A DNA stretch of 60,447 bases from NCBI GenBank assembly GCA_035555315.1, contig DATMGU010000018.1:1-60447 (forward strand), read 5' to 3'. The notes beneath the pieces are model-generated. The model was not told the origin of the DNA, did not search any database, and worked only from the letters and a program-made list of their open reading frames with translations. The stretch's first letter is position 1. The number at the start of each line of letters is the position of its first letter. Positions 27,751 through 36,656 of this stretch are shown here, piece after piece. The stretch comes from DATMGU01 sp035555315 (lineage in GTDB: Bacteria; Pseudomonadota; Alphaproteobacteria; ATCC43930; CGMCC-115725). Position numbers and translations under genes: made by a program.

Positions 27751-30489
27751 ATGACTGACCAGCCGATCGCCCTGGATGCCGTGCCCGCCTCGCCCGCCTT
27801 CGCGGTGGCGGAGCCATCGCCGTCACAGCCGTCGCCGCGCGCGCCGCTGGAACGGTCGCTCTACGGCTTCGTCATCCGGCACAGCCTGCCCGATCAACTC
27901 AGGATCACGGCTTGGACCGCGGTGTCTCTGCCATTCTACTATTATTCGCTCGACCTGCCCAAGACGATCATCAACAGAGCCATCCAGGGGAAGCAGTTTC
28001 CGGCGAAGCTGCTCGGCTTCGAGCTGGGGCAGATCCCCTATCTGATGGTGCTTTGCGGCATATTCTTGGCGCTGGTCTTCATCAATGGCGGCTTCAAGTA
28101 CTACACCAACGTGCTGCGCGGCCGGCTGGGCGAGCGGATGCTGCGCCGCCTGCGGTTCGAGCTCTATCACCACATCCTGCGCTTCCCCTTGCCGCATTTC
28201 CGGCGCACCTCGCCCGGCGAGATCATTCCGATGGTGACCTCGGAGGTAGAGCCGCTGGGCGGGTTCATCGGCGACGCGTTCGGCTTGCCGGCGATCAATA
28301 TCGGCCTGCTGGCGACCGCGGTTTATTTCATGTTCAACCAGGACCCGATGCTCGGGCTGGCGGCGATCGCGCTTTACCCCGTGCAGGGCTTCATCATCCC
28401 GAAGCTGCAGCGCAAGGTGAACCTGCTCGGCAAGCAGCGGGTCAGGACGATCCGCTCGCTGGCCGACCGCATCGGCGAGTCGATCGGCGGCATCGTCGAG
28501 ATCCGGGCCAATGACAGCGCCCGCTACCAGCTCGCGGATTTCGCGGCGCGGCTCGGCCGGATCTACGAGATCCGCTACGAGATCTACCAGCGCAAGTTCT
28601 TCGTCAAATTCTTGAACAATTTCCTGGGACAGCTGACGCCGTTCTTCTTCTACTCGATCGGCGGCTATCTGGTGATCACCGGCAGCCTGACCGCGGGCGC
28701 GCTGGTCGCGGTGCTCGGCGCCTATAAGGATCTGGCGGGTCCCTGGAAGGAGCTGCTCGATTTCTACCAGCTCAAGGAAGACAGCCGCATCAAGTACGAG
28801 CAGGTGGTCGAGCAGTTCGAGCCGGCCGGCATGATCGATTACGCGTTGCAGTTGGAGGAACCCGCCGAGATCCCGCCGCTGACCGGCACCATCACCGTCA
28901 CCAATGTCGCCTATGTGGAGGAGGAGCGTCGGGTGCTCGACGCGGTCAGCTGCGCCATCGCGCTCGATACCCATGTCGCGGTCGTGGGGCGCGCCGGGTC
29001 CGGCAAGAACGAGCTCGGCATGCTGCTGGCCCGGCTGCTGGTGCCGAGCGGTGGGCGCATTACGATCGGCGATGCCGATCTCAATCTCTTGCCTTTCGCG
29101 GTCACCGGGCGGCGCATCGCCTATGTCGGTCCGTCCGCCGGCCTGTTTTCGGCCAGCCTGCGGGACAATCTGCTGTTTGGCCTGCGCCATCGGCCGACTG
29201 GCGATGCCACCTATGACGCGGCGATGCGGCGGCAGCGCGATCGGGCGCTGCACGAGGCACGGCGGTCCGGCAATATCGACCTCGATCTCAAGGCCGATTG
29301 GACCGACTATGCCCGGGCTGGCGCCACGTCCGAGGCCGCCTTGATGGCGCGCCTGATCGAGACGCTCGGCATCACCAAGCTCGACGAGGATGTCTACCGG
29401 CTGGGCCTGCGCGGCCGGCTCGATCCCAAGCGGCGGCCGGAGGCGGCGGCCCGTTTGCTGGAGGCCCGCCGGGCGCTGGCCGACCAGCTCAGCGAGAACG
29501 ATATGGTGCGCCTGATCGAGCGGTTCGATCCCGAGCGCTACAACACCAATGCCACCCTGGGCGAAAACCTGCTGTTCGGCACCCCGGTGGACACCACCTT
29601 CGAGGCCGATAAGCTGGCCCAGAACCCCTATATGCGCTCGGTCCTGGACCAGGTCGGCTTGACCCGCGACCTGGTCGCCATGGGGCTGGAGGTCGCCGAG
29701 ACGATGGCCGAGCTGTTCGCCGAATTGCCCGCCGATCATGAATTTTGGGAGCAGTTCAGCTTCATCAAGGCCGACGATCTCAGCGATTTCAAGGGGATCC
29801 TGGAGCGTAATCGGCAGATCGGCGTCGACCGGCTGAAGCCGGCGGATCGTCTTCGGCTGCTGGAACTGCCGTTCAAGCTGATCGAGCCCCGGCATCGTCT
29901 GGGGTTGATCACCGATGCGATCCGCGAGCGGGTGCTGCAGGCGCGCAAGGTGTTCGCCGACGGGCTGCCCGCCGATCTCGCGCCGAAGATCGAGTTCTTC
30001 GATGTCGGCCGCTACAACGCCGCGGCCTCGTTGCAGGAGAACATCCTGTTCGGGTCGGTGGCGTTCGGCGAGGCCGAGGCGGTCAACCGGGTGCGGGAGC
30101 TGATCTCGGAGGTTCTGACCGAGCTCGACCTGCGCGAGATCGTCATCGAGGTCGGGCTGGATTACCAGATCGGCAGCACCGGCGCCCGCCTGTCGCCGTT
30201 GCAGCGGCAGAAGGTGGCGATCGCCCGCGCTGTGTTGAAGCAGCCCGATATCCTGATCCTGAACGAGGCGACCGCCTCGTTCGACACGCCTGTCGAGGCC
30301 GAGGTGACGCGGCGGCTGCGCGACGAATGCGCCGGCCGCTGCATCATCTGGGTCATGTCGCGGGCCAGCCGCGCCCGCGGTTTCGACCGGGTGGTCGTGT
30401 TCGACCAGGGCCGGATCGTCGAACAGGGCAGGCCGGCCGACCTCGGCAAACCGGACAGCGTTTTCTCGGCGCTGGTCACCGCCGAATGA
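27751..30489 (+). CDS. ABC exporter-like protein with degenerate, expanded nucleotide-binding domain
   Basis: A 912-residue type-I ABC membrane domain (residues about 40-370, four or more membrane spans, with FRRTSPGEIIPMVTSEVEPL in the coupling region) is joined to an ABC nucleotide-binding domain that departs from consensus everywhere it matters. Walker A is GRAGSGKN (413-420; N replaces S/T), no Q-loop Gln (YVGPSAG, 458-464), signature LSPLQ (814-818) instead of LSGGQ, Walker B ILILNEA (834-840; N838 replaces D, Glu839 kept), and Ser870 where the H-loop His should be. Between Q-loop and signature there is an insertion of about 330 residues with two more copies of an ENLLFG motif (see findings). 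It begins an operon with the cNMP-binding protein. ATPase activity is doubtful. The role is unknown; glycoconjugate export is inferred from the neighbours. Confidence 0.85.
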   Translation: MTDQPIALDAVPASPAFAVAEPSPSQPSPRAPLERSLYGFVIRHSLPDQLRITAWTAVSLPFYYYSLDLPKTIINRAIQGKQFPAKLLGFELGQIPYLMVLCGIFLALVFINGGFKYYTNVLRGRLGERMLRRLRFELYHHILRFPLPHFRRTSPGEIIPMVTSEVEPLGGFIGDAFGLPAINIGLLATAVYFMFNQDPMLGLAAIALYPVQGFIIPKLQRKVNLLGKQRVRTIRSLADRIGESIGGIVEIRANDSARYQLADFAARLGRIYEIRYEIYQRKFFVKFLNNFLGQLTPFFFYSIGGYLVITGSLTAGALVAVLGAYKDLAGPWKELLDFYQLKEDSRIKYEQVVEQFEPAGMIDYALQLEEPAEIPPLTGTITVTNVAYVEEERRVLDAVSCAIALDTHVAVVGRAGSGKNELGMLLARLLVPSGGRITIGDADLNLLPFAVTGRRIAYVGPSAGLFSASLRDNLLFGLRHRPTGDATYDAAMRRQRDRALHEARRSGNIDLDLKADWTDYARAGATSEAALMARLIETLGITKLDEDVYRLGLRGRLDPKRRPEAAARLLEARRALADQLSENDMVRLIERFDPERYNTNATLGENLLFGTPVDTTFEADKLAQNPYMRSVLDQVGLTRDLVAMGLEVAETMAELFAELPADHEFWEQFSFIKADDLSDFKGILERNRQIGVDRLKPADRLRLLELPFKLIEPRHRLGLITDAIRERVLQARKVFADGLPADLAPKIEFFDVGRYNAAASLQENILFGSVAFGEAEAVNRVRELISEVLTELDLREIVIEVGLDYQIGSTGARLSPLQRQKVAIARAVLKQPDILILNEATASFDTPVEAEVTRRLRDECAGRCIIWVMSRASRARGFDRVVVFDQGRIVEQGRPADLGKPDSVFSALVTAE

Positions 30490-30508
30490 CGCGTTAAACT
30501 GATGTCCT

Positions 30509-30552
30509 CCACCAGCCGCCCGTCCACCCGCCGCCCGTTCACCAGCCCTGGG
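30509..30552. repeat. 15-bp tandem repeat between the ABC and cNMP genes
   Basis: ccaccagccgcccgt (30509-30523), ccacccgccgcccgt (30524-30538) and a partial third unit. It fills the 71-bp spacer between the two genes. Confidence 0.7.
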
Positions 30553-30560
30553 GCCCGCCG

Positions 30561-31037
30561 ATGAGCTTGAAGGAAGAAGTCGAGCTGCTCCGCCAGATCC
30601 CGCTCTTCGCGCAGATCGAGCCGGCGCGTCTGAAGCTGCTCGCCTTCACCAGCGAACGGTTGTCCTACGAGCCGGGCCAGGTGCTCTGCCGGCAGGGCGA
30701 CATGGGCGACGCCGCTTATATCGTCATCGAGGGGACCGCCGATGTGCTGGTGAACAGCGCCAATGGCCCGATCACGGTCGCGACGCTGGGCCCCAATGAT
30801 TTCGTCGGCGAGATCGCGATCCTCTGCGATGTGCCGCGTACCGCCACGGTCCAGGCGGTCAGCCGGCTGGTGGTGCTGCGGATCGCCAAAGAGCTGTTCT
30901 TCCGGCTGTTGTCGGAGTTTCCCAGCATGGCGGTGACCATGCTGCGCGAGATCGCCCATCGCCTGGAGGTGACCACCACCCAGCTGCGCGGCTCGGTCGC
31001 CGAGGTGCAGGCGCTGCGACTCGCCCACCCGTCCTGA
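30561..31037 (+). CDS. Stand-alone cyclic-nucleotide-binding-domain protein
   Basis: A 158-residue single cNMP-binding domain without DNA-binding helix or membrane part. The phosphate-binding cassette FVGEIAILCDVPRTATV (81-97) has the conserved Glu84 and Arg93 expected for ligand contact, and the C-terminal helices (ELFFRLLSEFPSMAVTMLRE) complete the fold. It is probably a soluble cAMP/cGMP sensor acting by protein-protein contact. Because it follows the ABC protein on the same strand by 71 bp, the natural inference is that it regulates that protein. The ligand is untested. Confidence 0.85.
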   Translation: MSLKEEVELLRQIPLFAQIEPARLKLLAFTSERLSYEPGQVLCRQGDMGDAAYIVIEGTADVLVNSANGPITVATLGPNDFVGEIAILCDVPRTATVQAVSRLVVLRIAKELFFRLLSEFPSMAVTMLREIAHRLEVTTTQLRGSVAEVQALRLAHPS

Positions 31038-31042
31038 GCGGC

Positions 31043-32494
31043 ATGGGTCATCGTTCGACCGGATCGCGCCGGCTCGTCGCGGTCGCGACGGCGTTCTGGC
31101 TGCTGTGCGGCGCCGGCCCCGCCGTGGCGCTCGAGGATGGCTCCGCGCTCGCCGCCCAGCCGGATATCGCCGCCGGTATCGCCGCGCTGCAATCCACCAT
31201 CGCCGCCTCGATGGCCGAGCGCGAGGTGCCGGGGCTGGCGATCGCCGTGGTGGTGGATCAGCGGCTCGTCTGGACCAAGGGATTTGGCCGGGCGGACCTC
31301 AAGACCGGGGCGCCGGTGACGCCGCATACCGGATTTCGCATTGGTTCGCTGACCAAGCTGTTCACCGCGACGGCCATCGTCCAGCTGCGCGACGCCGGAC
31401 GGCTGCGGCTCGACGACCCCGTGTCGGCGAGCCTGCCCTGGTTCCATCTCCAGGCCGGGCCGGACGACCCGCCGATCACCCTGCGCGACCTGCTGACGCA
31501 TACCTCGGGCCTATCGCGGGAATCCGGGGCGTCCTCCTGGAACGACCGGCGGTTTCCGACCGAGGCGGAGCTCGACGCCGATCTGGTCGAGGAACCGCCC
31601 GCCTTGCCGCCGGAGATGCGCTGGAAATACTCCAACCTCGCCTTCGCGGTCGCCGGCCAGGCGGTCGCCGCGATCTCGGGCGAAAGTTACGGCCATTATA
31701 TCGGCGCGCATATCCTGGCGCCGCTGGGCATGACCGAGACATGGCCGGTGCCGGCCGCGGATCTGCCGGGCCTTGCGACCGGCCACGAGCCACGGTATCG
31801 CGGCCATCGCGAGGCGCGCGGCTTCATCGATCTGAAGGCGCTCGGGCCCTCCGGCGGCACGGTCTCGACCGTGCTCGATCTGGCACGCTTCGCCGCCGAG
31901 CAGATGCGCGAGACAGGCCCCGGCGCGATCCTGCGCCCCTCCAGCCTGCGCGAGATGCACCGGGCGCAATGGGTGCAGCCCGACTTCAGCGCCGGCCAGG
32001 GCCTCGGCTTCGAGGTCCGGCGCGCCGGCGGTCAGACCTTCTACGGCCATGGCGGCTCGGCCGGCGGCTATACCGGCCGGCTGCAGATCGATCCGGCGCT
32101 TCACATGGCGGTGATCGTGCTGACCAACGCCGAGGATGGCGGTCCGAACGCCGTCGTCGACAGCGCGTTCCGTCTGCTGGGGCCGGCGATCGCGCGCGTT
32201 ACCCTGCCGCCCCGGCCGGTACCGGTGCCCGATCCGGCCTGGGCGAAATATATCGGCACCTATGCCTCGCGCACCGGGGAGAGCCGCATCGCCATCGTCG
32301 ATGGCGAACTGGCCTGGCTGCCGCTCGACGCGGCCGATCCCGCCAAGGCCAAGATCGTGCTGAAGCCGGTCCGCCCCAACGTGTTCCGGTACGACAGCGG
32401 CAGCCTGGTCGGCGAACTGGTGACCTTCGTGCTCGATGCCCAGGGCCGGGTGATCCGGCTGGACAGCGTCGGCTATTCGGATGTGCGGAAATAG
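31043..32494 (+). CDS. Serine beta-lactamase-like hydrolase (class C/DD-peptidase fold)
   Basis: A 483-residue secreted serine hydrolase. A signal peptide (LVAVATAFWLLCGAGPAVA) precedes the SxxK motif S102-L-T-K105, Y196-S-N198 and HGGS (336-339), the triad of class C beta-lactamases, D-aminopeptidases and esterases of family S12. A C-terminal domain (residues about 400-483) resembles the lipocalin-like extension in such esterases. The start is 5 bp after the cNMP gene's stop, so it may belong to that operon. It probably acts in the periplasm on a peptidoglycan peptide or an ester; antibiotic resistance is not implied. Confidence 0.88.
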   Translation: MGHRSTGSRRLVAVATAFWLLCGAGPAVALEDGSALAAQPDIAAGIAALQSTIAASMAEREVPGLAIAVVVDQRLVWTKGFGRADLKTGAPVTPHTGFRIGSLTKLFTATAIVQLRDAGRLRLDDPVSASLPWFHLQAGPDDPPITLRDLLTHTSGLSRESGASSWNDRRFPTEAELDADLVEEPPALPPEMRWKYSNLAFAVAGQAVAAISGESYGHYIGAHILAPLGMTETWPVPAADLPGLATGHEPRYRGHREARGFIDLKALGPSGGTVSTVLDLARFAAEQMRETGPGAILRPSSLREMHRAQWVQPDFSAGQGLGFEVRRAGGQTFYGHGGSAGGYTGRLQIDPALHMAVIVLTNAEDGGPNAVVDSAFRLLGPAIARVTLPPRPVPVPDPAWAKYIGTYASRTGESRIAIVDGELAWLPLDAADPAKAKIVLKPVRPNVFRYDSGSLVGELVTFVLDAQGRVIRLDSVGYSDVRK

Positions 32495-32585
32495 ACAGCC
32501 GACAAGGATGAGACTTTGGGAGAATTTCCCGACGACGGAAAGCGTGGCATAGCCAATCCAGGTCGCTTCGGTCGTAGGGAGGGAA

Positions 32586-33479
32586 GTGGTGGCCGACCTT
32601 GCCTTGCGGCGGGAAGATGTCAGCACTGAACAAGATGGCGCCGTGCGGTGGCCGGTTTGGGCCGCCTCGGCTTTTGTTCACGGGACGATTGTTCTTATCG
32701 GGTTCGTGATGGCGCTGACGAGCGTCCGACCGCTCCCCCTGCCGCCCAACGCGATCGTCGTGACGCTCACTTTCGAACCGTCGGCCCCGAACGATCCACA
32801 GCCGATTCCCGCACCACCGGCGCAACCGCGAGAACCAGCCGCCCCACTCTCCCAAAGCCCAGCGCCCAGCCCTGAGCCGCCCAGCCCCGAGCCGCCCAGC
32901 CCCGAGCCGCCGAGGCGCGACTTACCGGAGACGGCGGCACCGACCGAACCACCGCCAAAGCAACAACCCGCCGCTCCACCACCGCCGGAAACAGCGCACG
33001 ATGCCGGTGCCGCGCTCAGCCCTCCAGTACCGCCCCGGCCCAGACCGAAGCCACCCCTCACGACGGCGCGCTCGCCGGCGGTCCCCCCGACGGCGGTCCC
33101 CTCAACGGCGGCCCCCTCAACGGCGGCCGGTCCGGTCCCGCCGCGACCACCATCCCCCGGCACGCCCGTCCCGGTTCAGCAAGCCCTCGCGCCCGTTATC
33201 CCCGCTCGTCCCGTGAGCGGCCTTTCAGGCTATCGCAAGCCCGATTATCCCGTTGAAGCGCGTAGCCGCCATCTGCAAGGCCGGGTGTTGCTGCGGGTTC
33301 AGGTATCGGCGGCGGGCACTGCCATGGCGGTCGATGTCGTCTCCAGCAGCGGCCACGCCATGCTCGACCAGGCGGCGCTCGTCGCCGTCCAAACCTGGCA
33401 TTTCATCCCGGCGACACAGGCCGGCATGCCGGTTCCCGCCCCCCTCGACGTTCCCATCGATTTCAAGATGGATGATTGA
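32586..33479 (+). CDS. TonB-family energy transducer
   Basis: A 297-residue TonB protein: an N-terminal membrane anchor (WPVWAASAFVHGTIVLIGFV), a long Pro-rich periplasmic spacer (about 60-210, with 15-bp DNA repeats) and the C-terminal TonB domain (YRKPDYPVEARSRHLQGRVL...VVSSSGHAMLDQAALVAVQTWHFIPA). Translation starts at GTG (32586, or 32589) just after GGAGGGA. It precedes the TonB-dependent receptor by 97 bp and presumably energises it. Confidence 0.9.
   Translation: MVADLALRREDVSTEQDGAVRWPVWAASAFVHGTIVLIGFVMALTSVRPLPLPPNAIVVTLTFEPSAPNDPQPIPAPPAQPREPAAPLSQSPAPSPEPPSPEPPSPEPPRRDLPETAAPTEPPPKQQPAAPPPPETAHDAGAALSPPVPPRPRPKPPLTTARSPAVPPTAVPSTAAPSTAAGPVPPRPPSPGTPVPVQQALAPVIPARPVSGLSGYRKPDYPVEARSRHLQGRVLLRVQVSAAGTAMAVDVVSSSGHAMLDQAALVAVQTWHFIPATQAGMPVPAPLDVPIDFKMDD
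32874..33125. repeat. 15-bp in-frame repeats in the TonB Pro-rich spacer
   Basis: Two arrays: gagccgcccagcccc at 32874 and 32889 with a partial third copy, and three units ending aacggcg or gacggcg at 33081, 33096 and 33111. Both keep the frame and lengthen the Pro-rich spacer. Confidence 0.75.
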
Positions 33480-33576
33480 GCCCCCGAGGGAGTCTTCTCG
33501 ATCGAAGGGAGACATAGCCGGCTCCGCCCGTTTCAGGTCCTAATGGTCGAGACATAAAAATAAAATGGGGTGGGGA

Positions 33577-35931
33577 ATGCCCGGTCATCGGAACATCCTG
33601 GCGGTCGTCGCGGTCACGCTGTTGCCCACCGCGGTGGCGGCGCAGACCTCGCCGGACGGCCCGAACCCCGCGGCACCCCCCGTGACCCTGCCGACGGTCG
33701 AGGTGATCGGGACCAGCCCGCTTCCCGGCATCGGCATCGACCGCGACAAGGTACCGTCCAATGTCCGAAGCCTTGCCGCGCCGGATGATACGACGCAAGG
33801 CCCGGCCGCGCTTGGCACGAGCCTCGACCAGCGGCTGGGGAGCGTCAACATCAACGCAAACCAGAACAACCCCTTTCAGCCCGACGTGCAATATCGCGGC
33901 TTCGAGGCCTCCCCCGTTCTCGGGACGCCGGCCGGCGTCGCCGTCTACCAGAATGGCGTTCGGCTCAATGAACCTTTCGGCGACAACGTCAACTGGGACC
34001 TTGTCCCCGACTTCGCCGTCAACCGGATGAGCGTCATCCCCAGCAACCCGGTTTATGGGCTGAATGCGCTCGGCGGCGCCCTGGTGATCGACATGAAGAA
34101 CGGCTTCACCTTCCAGGGCGGCGAAGCGGAAGCATCGGGCGGATCGTTCGGCCGCCGCCAGTTCACGCTGCAATACGGCCAGCAGGTCGGCAACCTCGCC
34201 GCCTATATCGGCGCCAATGCTTACAATGACGAAGGTTTCCGGAAGTTCTCCCCCTCGCAGGTTCGGCAACTCTATGCCGATATCGGCGCCGAGGGTGACC
34301 GCGGCGGCGTCCATCTCAGCTTTACCGCCGCGAACAATAACCTTGTCGGCGTCGGGCCAACGCCGATTCAGCTGGTCGACATCGATCGAAGCGCCGTCTT
34401 CACATCGCCGCAAAAGTTCCACAACACCCTTGGGATGGCCTCGCTGAACGGCAACTATCTGGCGACCGACACATTGTCGCTCCAAAGCAACTTCTATCTT
34501 CGCAGCGCCAGCCGGAAGGTTTTCAACGGAAACACGTCCAACGTTCAGGCCTGCGATTCCTCCATTCCGGGCACGCTGTGCCTCGGTGACCCGTTCACCG
34601 TGCTGTTCGATACCAATGGTCGGGCAGTGCCGAATAATCTTGGCGGTGCGACGCCCGGCGAGAACGACAACAGCTCCATCACCTCGCTCGGTCTCGGCGG
34701 CTCTGTGCAGGGTACCTACACGGCACCGCTTTTCGGCCGTGGCAACCACCTCGTCGTCGGCGCGAGCATCGATCACGCCGACGTGGACTTCACCTCGACG
34801 AACGAGCTCGGCATCATCGACCCCAATACCCTGGTCGTGTCTGGAACGGGCATCATCATCGATCAACCCGACGGCTCGCTCGGACCGGTCCGGTTGGAGA
34901 CCACCACCAGCTACCAGGGGCTGTTTGCGAGCGACACCGTCGACGTCACGCCAAGGCTCGCGGTGACGGTTGGCGGTCGGTACAACATCGCCCTCATCCA
35001 CCTCAGCGACAAGATCGGCACGGCGCTCAACGGCGAGAACCGGTTCAGCCGGTTCAACCCCTCGGCCGGGGCGAGTTACAAGATCACGCCCGGCGTGACC
35101 GGCTATTTCGGCTATGCCGAAGCGAACCGCGCACCAACGGCCGGTGAGATCGCATGCTCAAATCCGGCGAGACCCTGCAGCCTCGACAATTTCCTCACCT
35201 CCGATCCGCAGGGCCTGAAACAGGTCGTCGCGCATACCTTTGAGGCCGGCATTCGCGGCCGATTCAGCACGAGCCCCAGCGATATCGCCGGTAGGGTCGA
35301 CTGGAACCTCGGCCTCTTCCGGACGGATTTGGACAATGACATCCTCAATGTGCCGGGCGCGATCATCGGCAGCGGCTATTTCCAGAACATCGGCAGCACG
35401 CGGCGCCAAGGGATCGAGGCGGGTATCGGCTACAAGGATGAGAAGTGGCGGCTGAGCGCCGATTACAGCCTCATCGACGCGACGTTCCAAAGCGCCATCA
35501 CGTTAAGCTCTCCAAACAATCCCGCGGCCGATGCCAACGGCAACATTCGCGTGACACCCGGCGATCATCTTCCCGGCATTCCGCAACATCGATTGAAGGT
35601 GAACGCCGACTACGCCGTGACCGACGACTGGACGCTCGGCGCCAATCTGATCGTCGCCAGCGACCAGTATTTCTTCGGCGATCAGTCGAACCAGAATCCG
35701 AAGCTCGGCGGCTACTACGTCGTCAACCTCCACTCCTCGTACCACGTTACCGACAATGTCGAGATCTTCGCTCTCGTTCAGAATCTCTTCGATAACAAAT
35801 ACTCGACGTTTGGGATCTACGGCGACGTGACCAAGACATCGCTTCCGGGGGTGGCGAATCCGTCGGATTCCCGTTTTGTCAGCGTGGCGCCGCCGCTCGC
35901 GGCATACGGGGGAATACGGGTCAGGTTCTGA
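33577..35931 (+). CDS. TonB-dependent outer-membrane receptor
   Basis: A 784-residue outer-membrane transporter. Signal peptide (ILAVVAVTLLPTAVAAQ), a TonB-box-like LPTVEVIG, then the plug domain (VQYRGFEASPVLGTPAGVAVYQNGVRLNEPFGDNVNWD) and a beta-barrel ending ...GGIRVRF with terminal Phe. The barrel has the LFDNKYSTFGIYGD segment common in receptors of unknown substrate. It is paired with tonB upstream; no siderophore genes are near, so the substrate is not evident. The start at 33577 is favoured over 33565 because a GGGGTGGGGA stretch precedes it. Confidence 0.92.
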   Translation: MPGHRNILAVVAVTLLPTAVAAQTSPDGPNPAAPPVTLPTVEVIGTSPLPGIGIDRDKVPSNVRSLAAPDDTTQGPAALGTSLDQRLGSVNINANQNNPFQPDVQYRGFEASPVLGTPAGVAVYQNGVRLNEPFGDNVNWDLVPDFAVNRMSVIPSNPVYGLNALGGALVIDMKNGFTFQGGEAEASGGSFGRRQFTLQYGQQVGNLAAYIGANAYNDEGFRKFSPSQVRQLYADIGAEGDRGGVHLSFTAANNNLVGVGPTPIQLVDIDRSAVFTSPQKFHNTLGMASLNGNYLATDTLSLQSNFYLRSASRKVFNGNTSNVQACDSSIPGTLCLGDPFTVLFDTNGRAVPNNLGGATPGENDNSSITSLGLGGSVQGTYTAPLFGRGNHLVVGASIDHADVDFTSTNELGIIDPNTLVVSGTGIIIDQPDGSLGPVRLETTTSYQGLFASDTVDVTPRLAVTVGGRYNIALIHLSDKIGTALNGENRFSRFNPSAGASYKITPGVTGYFGYAEANRAPTAGEIACSNPARPCSLDNFLTSDPQGLKQVVAHTFEAGIRGRFSTSPSDIAGRVDWNLGLFRTDLDNDILNVPGAIIGSGYFQNIGSTRRQGIEAGIGYKDEKWRLSADYSLIDATFQSAITLSSPNNPAADANGNIRVTPGDHLPGIPQHRLKVNADYAVTDDWTLGANLIVASDQYFFGDQSNQNPKLGGYYVVNLHSSYHVTDNVEIFALVQNLFDNKYSTFGIYGDVTKTSLPGVANPSDSRFVSVAPPLAAYGGIRVRF

Positions 35932-35948
35932 TCAGGGCCCGCTAATTT

Positions 35949-36656
35949 TCAAAGACTTCCGAATTCCGCCAGCAGGGCCGGCAGGGCTCGATGATGATCG
36001 TAGACCCGGACGGCGCCGGCACCCGTCAGCCGGTCGATCATGGCCGGGCCGGAATGGCCGCCGCCGATGAAGCCGATGACCGTCATCCCCGCGGCCACGC
36101 CGGCTTGAACGCCGGCGATGCTGTCCTCGATCACCAGGCATCGTGCCGGGTCGACGCCCATCTGGCTGGCGGCATGGAGGAAGACGTCCGGCGCCGGCTT
36201 GCCGCGCGCCACCATGGCCGCGCTGAACACATGAGGGGCGAAGCGGTCCCACAAGCCGACCCGCCCCAGATGTTCTTCCAGATGCTGCGGGCCACTGCTG
36301 GAGGCGACGCAGACCGGGCCGGCTATGGCATCGAGCGCATCGGCGATCCCGGCGATCGCTTCGAGTTCGGTCCGGAAGGCGGCCTTCTTCCGCTCATTCA
36401 GCCGCTCGACGAAGCCGTCGGGAAAGCGGGAGCCCCATTCCGCCTCGATGGCCGCCAGCGTTTCCCGGACCGGGATGCCGCAGAAACGCACGGCGATCTC
36501 ATCCGCGGTGATCGAGCAGCCGATGGCGGTGAGTTCGAGGGCCTCGACGCGCGAGGCGATGATCTCGCTGTCGATCAGTACACCGTCGCAGTCGAAGATG
36601 ATGAGGTCGATGCCCTTGATGGGGGCGGCGATCGGTGGAGGGGGAATATCAGGCAC
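35949..36656 (-). CDS. HAD-superfamily phosphatase/phosphoglucomutase-like hydrolase
   Basis: A haloacid-dehalogenase (subfamily IA) hydrolase: LIIFDCDGVLIDSE with the nucleophilic Asp, CVASSSGPQHLEEHL (motif II Ser), GKPAPDVFLHAA (motif III Lys) and CLVIEDSIAGVQAGVAAG (motif IV acids). It acts on a small phosphorylated metabolite. The start is ambiguous: GTG at 36656 (used here, overlapping the exonuclease stop by 8 bp) or ATG at 36680. It belongs with the exonuclease gene in a two-gene unit. Confidence 0.85.
   Translation of the reverse strand: MPDIPPPPIAAPIKGIDLIIFDCDGVLIDSEIIASRVEALELTAIGCSITADEIAVRFCGIPVRETLAAIEAEWGSRFPDGFVERLNERKKAAFRTELEAIAGIADALDAIAGPVCVASSSGPQHLEEHLGRVGLWDRFAPHVFSAAMVARGKPAPDVFLHAASQMGVDPARCLVIEDSIAGVQAGVAAGMTVIGFIGGGHSGPAMIDRLTGAGAVRVYDHHRALPALLAEFGSL

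Noticed and set aside
27823..29895. 690-codon minus-strand frame opposite the ABC gene
   Set aside because: Shadow of the ABC protein; composition of antisense translation (rich in Gln, Arg, His, Asp) and no family signature.
31043..32494. Antibiotic-resistance beta-lactamase
   Set aside because: The fold motifs also belong to esterases and D-peptidases; the long C-terminal extension and context do not indicate a resistance enzyme.
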